Origin: a virus
IMG/VR virus record: IMGVR_UViG_3300030012_002336
Location: 1-64,000 of that record
DNA length: 64,000 nt
Direction: 5' to 3' (one strand)
The notes beneath the pieces are model-generated. The model saw only the letters and a program-made list of their open reading frames with translations, was not told the DNA's origin and did not search any database. Position numbers and translations under genes: made by a program. This document shows, in pieces, positions 31,447-38,900 of this stretch (its first letter is position 1; each line of letters starts with the position of its first letter).

Positions 31447-31724
31447 TTTAATCTATCTATTTTATCCTCTATACGTTTTAAATCTTCTTTTATTTCCTCA
31501 ACATCATCTTGAGTATTTTGAATTGTTAAACGTATATTTTTATCTTTCATATCAAACTCCATTCTTGTCACATCTGGATTTGGTGGTATAGGTAGTTCTT
31601 TAGCCTCAGCAATATCTGCCTGTAGAACAAACCACATACTTACTAAAGTAGTAATTAAAAAACCTATTCCACCAAGTGTCTTTAGGCTTATTTCAAATTT
31701 TGAATCTTCTGATAGTTCTTTCAT
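31443..31724 (-). CDS. Single-pass membrane protein with coiled coil (93 aa)
   Basis: The protein has a short charged N-terminus, one membrane helix (LKTLGGIGFLITTLVSMWFVLQ) and a C-terminal coiled coil (IQNTQDDVEEIKEDLKRIEDKIDRL). The plan KFEISLKTLGGIGF is similar to small proteins of unknown role in other phages of Bacteroidota. It could be a spanin-like or holin-accessory protein. It overlaps genes on both sides by 4 bases. Confidence 0.7.
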   Translation of the reverse strand: MKELSEDSKFEISLKTLGGIGFLITTLVSMWFVLQADIAEAKELPIPPNPDVTRMEFDMKDKNIRLTIQNTQDDVEEIKEDLKRIEDKIDRLK

Positions 31725-32119
31725 TTTATACCTCCTTTTCTCATATAACCATTACCTGAAAATATAATCATCTTATCTTTATTTGCACCTCCTCTTTTCT
31801 TTGGTGATGACTTAGGCCCTGGATTTGATGTTTTTAATTTTCTTACATTATTTGTCATTGAAGTCAATTGATTTTGATTTTCTAAAAGTTTGTTTTGACT
31901 CTCAATTAGTTGGTTATTGAGTTGAAGTTGTTTAATAATCTCTTTTTGATTATTCATTATAGATTGCTGATTGAGTTCAGCTTGCTCTTGTGGTGTAGGC
32001 ATTCTATTAGGATCTGGTTGTGGGATATTAACAAAATCAGTTATAGGTGGTCTTCCAATTCTAGAAACCTTTCTAGGACTGTCTCCTCCTGTTCTATATT
32101 TTATTGTACGTCTATACAT
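31721..32119 (-). CDS. Basic coiled-coil protein (132 aa)
   Basis: I start at the ATG at 32119, overlapping the upstream stop by 8 bases; a TTG four codons earlier is less likely. The N-terminus is Arg- and Pro-rich (RRTIKYRTGGDSPRKVSRIGRPPI), the middle is a Gln/Asn/Leu coiled coil (QQSIMNNQKEIIKQLQLNNQLIESQNKLLENQN), and the tail is Lys/Gly-rich. It is probably a minor virion or assembly protein. Confidence 0.7.
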   Translation of the reverse strand: MYRRTIKYRTGGDSPRKVSRIGRPPITDFVNIPQPDPNRMPTPQEQAELNQQSIMNNQKEIIKQLQLNNQLIESQNKLLENQNQLTSMTNNVRKLKTSNPGPKSSPKKRGGANKDKMIIFSGNGYMRKGGIK

Positions 32120-32507
32120 CCCAATCAACACCTATATTTCCAGTATTTACACCAAATAATTCTGTATTAGGTAAAATTTCTAATACTCTAGAGCTTCCTG
32201 GGTTATTATCTGTAAGGAACGCTAATATTCCATCTGCAAGTTTAAAAGAAAAAGTGCTAGGAAGAGCTCCACTATCATTATTAATTGTAAAACTACAATC
32301 TTTTTTAGTATGTTCAAAGAATGTTCCATTATGGCCAGCTTCTTTAATTGTAACAATTAATTTATTTCCAGCATTGTGTTTTATTATTACATTATTATCA
32401 CACGGTATTGATAGTATATCACTACTATCAGTATCATGAATTATGATAAATTTTGGAAGAGCTGGAGTTAGTTGCTCAAATGATCTTGTGTCTTTACTAT
32501 ATCCCAT
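32112..32507 (-). CDS. Virion-type beta protein, pair member 1 (131 aa)
   Basis: The 131-residue beta-rich protein shares its first half with the gene at 32527: LPKFIIIHDTDSSDILSIPCDNNVIIKHNAGNKLIVTIKEAGHNG against LPKYLIAKHTTNVGSTLRDTIIVPIGLNNKVFIKAESSNTTTVSIICLDAGH. Both are probably virion decoration or fibre parts. No signal peptide is present. It overlaps the next gene by 8 bases. Confidence 0.7.
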   Translation of the reverse strand: MGYSKDTRSFEQLTPALPKFIIIHDTDSSDILSIPCDNNVIIKHNAGNKLIVTIKEAGHNGTFFEHTKKDCSFTINNDSGALPSTFSFKLADGILAFLTDNNPGSSRVLEILPNTELFGVNTGNIGVDWDV

Positions 32508-32526
32508 TTTTTAAATTTTTATATTG

Positions 32527-32937
32527 TTAAGCGTTAGCATTAAAATCTATAGCTAATCCTGTTACATTTACAGAAGATGGTATAGTACTTAAATTATCCC
32601 CATCTAATCTTATTACCCCACCATTAGCCCCATCATTTGGATTAGTAGTTCCAACTCCTGCAATAACGTTTGTTAAATCTCTTATTAATCTACCCCTATC
32701 TCCAGCAGCACATGTTAGCTTAATTGCTACATCTTTAATATCTGCACCAATATTAGCATGACCAGCATCTAAACAAATTATACTTACGGTTGTAGTATTA
32801 CTTGACTCTGCTTTTATAAACACTTTATTATTCAATCCAATTGGAACTATTATTGTGTCTCTTAGAGTAGAACCAACATTTGTAGTATGTTTAGCTATTA
32901 AATATTTAGGTAAATGTCTTGTTTTTAACTTATCCAT
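32527..32937 (-). CDS. Virion-type beta protein, pair member 2 (136 aa)
   Basis: The 136-residue protein is a paralogue of the gene at 32112 through its N-terminal half (LPKYLIAKHTT, VPIGLNNKVFIKA, LDAGHAN). The C-terminal half has a Gly/Asn/Asp-rich loop region (GVGTTNPNDGANGGVIRLDGDNLS). It lies 19 bases from its paralogue and 12 from the next gene. Likely a particle component. Confidence 0.7.
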   Translation of the reverse strand: MDKLKTRHLPKYLIAKHTTNVGSTLRDTIIVPIGLNNKVFIKAESSNTTTVSIICLDAGHANIGADIKDVAIKLTCAAGDRGRLIRDLTNVIAGVGTTNPNDGANGGVIRLDGDNLSTIPSSVNVTGLAIDFNANA

Positions 32938-32949
32938 AATTATAAATTT

Positions 32950-33513
32950 TTATAGTACACCATTTGCTCCAGTTGCTCCTCTACGGCCACCGCCTCTAGA
33001 ACCTATAGCTTTATTATATTCAGAAACTTCACTTGCCAAACTTCTTTGTTTTGCTGTATTTCTGCTTTCAGCTGCTGCTCTTGCTACTTCAGATGCTAAT
33101 GCTTGTGATTGATTCCTTTGTACAGTAGCTAGGTCTCTTGGATCAGCTAAACGAACATTAATTGGACTTTTTGCTCCAGGTGGTGTATATTGAACAATAC
33201 CCTTTCCTGGTCCTTTTGCTAGACTAGCAGATTTAAATGTTCTTGGATCTACTCTATTAACTAATTTTGGTAATGGTTCTGGTTTAAATTTTGTTTGTTT
33301 TACATTAGGTTTTTCTAATGTATCTCTTTTAATAGGGTTTCTAGTACCTGCTGTTTTAAACCTCTGAGAAAATTTACTAAAAGGAAGCTTAGTTTGAGGC
33401 TTTATTAGTAACTGGGCATTTAAGTTATTACTTGGTGTAATACTTTGTAATGCATCATTTGTTCTTTGACCATGAGATTGTTTCTCTTGGTTTGCTCTTT
33501 TTCTTGACGCCAT
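32950..33513 (-). CDS. Basic, disordered virion-type protein (187 aa)
   Basis: The product is highly basic and low in hydrophobic residues, rich in Lys, Arg, Gln, Ser and Pro, with a helical Ala/Arg segment (ALASEVARAAAESRNTAKQRSLASEVSEY) and a Gly/Arg-rich end GGGRRGATGANGVL. The terminal GANGVL matches the ends of two other small late proteins. It is the first gene of the leftward small-gene block, downstream of motif copy A. It may bind DNA or scaffold assembly. Confidence 0.7.
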   Translation of the reverse strand: MASRKRANQEKQSHGQRTNDALQSITPSNNLNAQLLIKPQTKLPFSKFSQRFKTAGTRNPIKRDTLEKPNVKQTKFKPEPLPKLVNRVDPRTFKSASLAKGPGKGIVQYTPPGAKSPINVRLADPRDLATVQRNQSQALASEVARAAAESRNTAKQRSLASEVSEYNKAIGSRGGGRRGATGANGVL

Positions 33514-33536
33514 AACTTTAATTAATTAATTATTAT

Positions 33537-33544
33537 TATATTTG
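33537..33544 (+). promoter_or_regulatory. -7 promoter element for the RNR island
   Basis: TATATTTG, 41 bases before the ATG at 33585. It probably drives the small gene and the ribonucleotide reductase downstream. Confidence 0.5.
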
Positions 33545-33549
33545 CTTTT

Positions 33550-33570
33550 CTTATATAGATAATATACAAA
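33550..33570 (-). promoter_or_regulatory. Repeated late motif, copy A
   Basis: On the minus strand it begins TTTGTATATTAT and ends CTATATAAG. It lies 36 bases before the ATG of the leftward gene at 33513, in a divergent gap. Compare the copies at 27027 and 35877. Confidence 0.5.
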
Positions 33571-33584
33571 AAAAACTTTGAAAT

Positions 33585-33770
33585 ATGAAAACACATGAAT
33601 TTAAAATAGAATTTCTAACAGATAGTCCACTATTAGGACTACATATGACACAATTTGATAGAAAGAATAGTGATACCTTAAGATGGAATCCAACCATGAA
33701 AATCTCTTTAGGTTTTCTATTTTTTCATTTTACTTACATAAATACAGATTATACAATAGAAAAGGATTAA
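33585..33770 (+). CDS. Small hypothetical protein (61 aa)
   Basis: The 61-residue protein has a charged N-terminal half (HEFKIEFLTDSP), a Trp/Asn middle and an aromatic segment (ISLGFLFFHFTYINTDYTIE) that could be a membrane-facing strand or a short hydrophobic patch. No family was recognised. It leads the rightward island before the reductase gene and follows a promoter element. A 6-bp hairpin ACCTGA/TCAGGT (33791-33807) separates it from the reductase gene. Confidence 0.6.
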   Translation: MKTHEFKIEFLTDSPLLGLHMTQFDRKNSDTLRWNPTMKISLGFLFFHFTYINTDYTIEKD

Positions 33771-33839
33771 ATTTTCACTATATTATTATTACCTGACTAT
33801 CTCAGGTATCTCAATTATTAACTACTAAATACAATAAAA

Positions 33840-35699
33840 ATGGAATTGAATAACAAGATTCTAAGTGATATCACTGTCCATATGAAATATGCACGGTATA
33901 ATCCTGAATTAAAAAGAAGAGAGACCTGGGAAGAACTGGTCACTAGAAATATGAATATGCACCTTAAAAGATATCCTAAACTGTCAGATGATATAAAAGG
34001 GGCCTATGACTATGTACTTGATAAAAAAGTACTACCATCTATGAGATCTATGCAGTTTGGTGGCAAACCAATAGAAATTTCTCCTAATAGAATATATAAC
34101 TGTGCTTATCTTCCTATAGATAGTGTAGATGCATTTAGTGAAACTATGTTTTTACTACTTGGAGGAACCGGTGTTGGTTACTCTGTACAAAGACATCATG
34201 TAGATAAACTACCACTAATTAATAAACCATATAAAAAAAGAACAAGACGTTACCTAATTGGTGACTCTATAGAGGGCTGGGCAGATGCTATTAAGATGTT
34301 AATGAAATCTTATTTAAATGGTAAAAGCTCACGTATAGTATTTGACTATTCAGATATCAGACCAAAAGGTGCTAGACTAGTAACATCAGGTGGTAAAGCT
34401 CCTGGACCACAACCATTAAAAGAATGTATACTTAAGATTACAGGTGTTCTTCAAAATAAAGAAGATGGTGATTCACTTAGTACACTTGAAGCACATGATA
34501 TCATATGTTACATAGCTGATGCTGTATTAGCTGGTGGTATTAGACGTGCTGCTCTTATTAGCTTATTTAGTGCTGATGATGATGAAATGATATCTTGCAA
34601 GTCTGGTGCATGGTGGGAACTTAACCCTCAGCGTGGTAGAGCTAATAACTCTGCTGTTCTTATGAGACATAAGATAACTAAATCTTTCTTTATGGATCTA
34701 TGGAAAAGAGTTGAGTTAAGTAAAGCCGGTGAACCTGGTATCTACTTTAATAATGATAAAGACTGGGGTACAAACCCATGTTGTGAAATTGCTTTACGTC
34801 CTTTTCAGTTCTGTAACTTATGTGAAGTTAATGTAAGTAATATTGAGTCTCAAGAAGATCTTGAACTAAGAGTCAAAGCTGCTGCATTTATAGGGACACT
34901 TCAAGCAGGATATACTAACTTCCACTATCTCAGACCAGTATGGCAAGAGACTACAGAAAAAGATGCACTAATTGGTGTATCTATGACTGGTATAGGATCT
35001 GGTAGAATACTTGGTTATGATATGGAAGCTGCTGCTAAAGTGGTTAATAAAGAGAATTCACGTGTTGCTAAATTAATTGGTATCAGAAGAGCTGCTAGAA
35101 CAACAACAGTAAAACCTGCTGGTACAACATCATTAACATTAGGGACTAGCTCTGGTATACATGCATGGCATAATGATTACTACATTAGAAGAATACGTGT
35201 AGGTAAGAATGAAGCTATATATACATACCTTGCTAACAATCATCCTGCTCTTGTAGAGGATTGTGTGTTCCGTGGTCATGATACTGCTGTAATAAGCATA
35301 CCTCAATCAGCACCTAAAGGTTCTATTCTTAGAACTGAGTCTGCTTTTCAATTGCTTGAAAGAGTAAAAAGAGTGGCAACTGAGTGGGTGAAGACTGGAC
35401 ATAGATCTGGATCTAATACTCATAATGTATCTGCTACTATCAGTTTAAAAGATGAAGACTGGGAGTTAGCTGGTGACTGGATGTGGAAAAATAGAGATCA
35501 TTACAATGGTCTAGCTGTTCTTCCATATGACGGAGGTACTTATACCCAAGCTCCTTTTGAAGATATTTCTAAAGAAAAGTATGATGAAATGGCTAAGTCA
35601 TTAATGGATATTGATCTATCTCAGATCATTGAAGAAAATGATGAAACCAATCTAACAGGAGAGCTAGCATGTGCTGGTGGTAATTGTGAAGTCAAGTAA
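33840..35699 (+). CDS. nrdJ: Ribonucleotide reductase, class II (adenosylcobalamin-dependent)
   Basis: The 619-residue enzyme has the class II layout. IYNCAYLPIDSVD (C88, first redox Cys) is followed by FLLLGGTGVGYSVQ (residues 106-118), NPCCEIALRPFQFCNLCEVN (active-site Cys region, radical Cys in the NPCxE motif), GVSMTGIGSGRILG and KPAGTTSLTLG. The C-terminus CAGGNCEVK holds the swinging redox pair C611/C616. It makes deoxynucleotides from ribonucleotides using cobalamin. It is shorter than the 739-residue enzyme of Lactobacillus leichmannii, so allosteric parts may be reduced. It is on the opposite strand from the surrounding late genes. Confidence 0.93.
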   Translation: MELNNKILSDITVHMKYARYNPELKRRETWEELVTRNMNMHLKRYPKLSDDIKGAYDYVLDKKVLPSMRSMQFGGKPIEISPNRIYNCAYLPIDSVDAFSETMFLLLGGTGVGYSVQRHHVDKLPLINKPYKKRTRRYLIGDSIEGWADAIKMLMKSYLNGKSSRIVFDYSDIRPKGARLVTSGGKAPGPQPLKECILKITGVLQNKEDGDSLSTLEAHDIICYIADAVLAGGIRRAALISLFSADDDEMISCKSGAWWELNPQRGRANNSAVLMRHKITKSFFMDLWKRVELSKAGEPGIYFNNDKDWGTNPCCEIALRPFQFCNLCEVNVSNIESQEDLELRVKAAAFIGTLQAGYTNFHYLRPVWQETTEKDALIGVSMTGIGSGRILGYDMEAAAKVVNKENSRVAKLIGIRRAARTTTVKPAGTTSLTLGTSSGIHAWHNDYYIRRIRVGKNEAIYTYLANNHPALVEDCVFRGHDTAVISIPQSAPKGSILRTESAFQLLERVKRVATEWVKTGHRSGSNTHNVSATISLKDEDWELAGDWMWKNRDHYNGLAVLPYDGGTYTQAPFEDISKEKYDEMAKSLMDIDLSQIIEENDETNLTGELACAGGNCEVK

Positions 35700-35838
35700 A
35701 TTTAGTCCATATTTTTACAAGGACAAAGACGGTAATACAGTCATGACCGTAGCATATCATCTAAAAAGAGGATATTGTTGTGGAAGTGGCTGTAAACACT
35801 GTCCTTTTAAAACAAAAGACCCAAAGCAAAAGCGCTGA
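35686..35838 (+). CDS. Small Cys-rich protein (DUF5522-like, 50 aa)
   Basis: A GTG at 35686, inside the reductase gene's last codons, opens a 50-residue frame that ends at 35838. It has the motif YCCGSGCKHCPF, very close to the YCCGNGCRHCPY signature of DUF5522, plus a basic tail. The four Cys probably bind a metal or take part in redox chemistry. The 14-base overlap and position make a functional link with the reductase likely, for example as an electron donor or assembly factor, but this is inference. Confidence 0.75.
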   Translation: MKSSKFSPYFYKDKDGNTVMTVAYHLKRGYCCGSGCKHCPFKTKDPKQKR

Positions 35839-35876
35839 TCATTATCATTATATATATGTAATTGGTAACATTTACT

Positions 35877-35897
35877 CTCATATAAATAATATACAAA
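35877..35897 (-). promoter_or_regulatory. Repeated late motif, copy C
   Basis: On the minus strand it begins TTTGTATATTAT and ends TTATATGAG, nearly identical to copy A. It lies just after the stop of the leftward 1925-aa gene and before the convergent reductase transcript, so transcription from it would run antisense to the reductase genes toward the leftward small-gene block. Confidence 0.45.
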
Positions 35898-35930
35898 TCT
35901 AATATTAAGTATATGTTAAGGAATTGTTAA

Positions 35931-38900
35931 CTATTTGTTACCTGTATATACATCTGTTTCATCATCAAAGTTTCTCCATCTTTGAATTGAATATGCCCAA
36001 GGAGTTATATCACCTATTTCTTTAATATACTTAGGCAAACCTCTTTTATTACCTCTTTGATAGAAGAATCTTTTATCTCTTTTAAGTTTTCTAAGAAGAT
36101 TATCATCAAAATATTTTGCATATTGTATGTATGGTATATGGTGCAAGGTTGTTGCCACATCCACCATTTCTCCTATAACTCTAGTAATTGGAAGTGGATC
36201 CGTAGTTTTCATAGTTATCAAGTCAGGTAAATTAAAAGGTGTAAAGAATAATACTTCTTTTGCTAACTTTCTTAATGAGTATCTTGCAAAATAACGGAAT
36301 CTTCTTAAAAAAGTTCCTTTGTCATGCGGGTTATCACCTCCAAATAAGAAAGCGGCTAAAGCTAAAGATGTTGCTATTACAAGATAATCATATAAAACCT
36401 TATATGCATTTCTCCTTCTAACCAAAGATATATTAGGATTTTGTGCATCAAAAGTTGCCTTAGCAGTTCCTTTATATATTTGTGCTACAAAGTTACCAAG
36501 AGCTCTTTGTCTACCTTCTACCCAACCTAAGTTTTCATCAAAATACAATGGAGAATACGCTGCTCTACCTAAAGGAGCAACCCACTTACCAAACTGCATT
36601 GCAAGCTCACCAAGGAAACTTGCCTGTAATTGTGTTTTATCATCATAAGCATAGTTACCATGTGCTTGTATATTAAGCTCTCTTATATCATTTCTTATTT
36701 TTGCATAGAATTTTTCAAGCTGTTGTTTTGTCTCAACAGGAGTTGCAATTCTTTGATCACCATTTTCAGTAACACTAAGAGTTCTATTTTTAGTATCCAT
36801 ATAGTGTGTAAATCTACCACCTTCAGCAGCAATATCTAACTTATATTCACCTGTTGTTGAGTCAAAAATACCAATGTTTAATAAAGACTTTTCTTCTAAT
36901 ACTTTACCATCTTTATCTCTAACTTGCATCTTAATAGTATCTAAATAAGCTCTACCTAATATTGTTTGAACCTTATATTCTACACCATTATTCAAAGCAA
37001 AAGCTATATTTGCAGCACTTTCAAAAACACCTGCTTGTTGTGCTCTTTGTCTCCCAATCTCTGCAACTTCTGCATAACTATCCATCATTCTCCAATAATC
37101 AACTGATGCCCAGTATTCATTAGGAGCTTTTATTTTGTCAAATCTACCTGCACCAGTAAGCCATGCATATGAACTTCTATGCCCCAGTTTAGCAAATAAA
37201 CTAGGAAGTGCAGTGTCATAATAAGCTTTTGTTGCTCTAACAACAGACCCTCTAGTTACCCAATTTTGCCCTACAGCTTCTCTCCATGTTGCATTTGTAC
37301 CTTGAATCTCGTTACCAATGTTGGCAAGAGGGCTTGACCCAACATACAAGAATGATGTAAAAAATTTAAAGCCATTTAATATCTTAGGCATATTAGCTTC
37401 TTGTCTACCCTTTCCTATATTTCTATAGAATGTATTTTTCATCCACGTTCTATATCTTTCTGGAAGTTTTGATTCTGATGCTGGTTTAGTTGCTAAACCT
37501 TCTGTGCTTGCTCCTCCTGGTTCAAGTGGATCATACAAACGGTTAGTTCCAACACCAGGAACAATACCTGCTACAGCATCTGTATAACCTTTATTACCTA
37601 TTAAACCTCCTGGTTGATATTTTGCTGCATCAATTATATCTTGTACTCCGTTTAAAAAACCTTTTATTTGACTCATGTTATCATAATGATTAGCCATAGT
37701 CATAAAATCTATTAAATTACTAGCAGCATTTAAGCTCATTTCATTTTTTGTAGGTGCATCTTCTAATAACATTATCCTTTGATCTATTTTTTCAATCTCT
37801 TCTTTATATTCTTGAGATGTTATTTCATCATTATTTCTTTTAACTATAAGTTCTTCTTTTAACTCATATAGTTTTTCAATAGCATTATCATCTTTTGCAT
37901 TTCCAACATACATGATTGGAGGAAGTTCTATATGCACACCAGCAATTTTATCAAAAGCAGAGCTTGCAGCCATAGTAGGTTTTAATGGATTTAATCTTGA
38001 TTTAGCAAATTTCTTTCTTGTATCTTTCTTTGTAAAATTCCACCCACCCATTTTTTCATACATCCTTGTAAAAAAAGATCCCTCATTGCTTAAATTATTA
38101 AAAAACTTATTAAATATTAAAGGACTTTTGCCATTAAATGATTGTTTAGCAGAAGCAGGAAGCATGTTTAAATACTCTTCCATCAAATTTGTATACATTA
38201 AATAGAATTCTTTTTTAGCTACACCTAGCTGATCATTTGGATCAACTTCCATTATAGCTTTATACTTTGGATTTACAAGATTATCCCCATTTTGTGATAC
38301 ATCTCTAGGAATCCTAGTTAACTCTCCATCTACAACTTTTCTATCAAAATCTTTTGGGGGTAAAATTTCTACAACACCTGTTGGTCCACCACCTAGAAAG
38401 TCATATTCCATTTTTTGATAATCTTTATCAGGTTTATCTTTCCATTTGTTTCTCCACTTTTGATACTTATATCTACTAACATCAGATTTCTTTTGCCATT
38501 TACCACTAATAGTATTAAAATATGCAACTTCTGCTCTAGCTTTTTTATAAGCATCAGTATGTTTATGATAGTCACCATCTCTATATGTATATACACCATC
38601 AACTTTTTCTACAGTTTCTGGAGCATAAAATTTTGCAGCTCTTACTTTAGCTTTATGAACTTTAATATTATGAGCTTTATCCTTATCTGTTAAAAGACTT
38701 GCATCTTTAATTATATATTCTAACGGTTCCCCTAAAGCATCTCTAGTATCTTTTGTTTCTCTGTCCCATATAGCTTGATAATTTTTCCAATCTGTTTTTT
38801 GTACAATATTACCAGTAAAGTCTCCATTCTCTTTAAACTCATACATGTAATGAAAGAAATCTTTTGCAAATCTTTTTTGACCTAATATATTTGTTGAAGG

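Noticed and set aside
33585-35838. Mobile element carrying the reductase island
   Set aside because: No terminal repeats, integrase or transposase were seen and base composition matches the surroundings.
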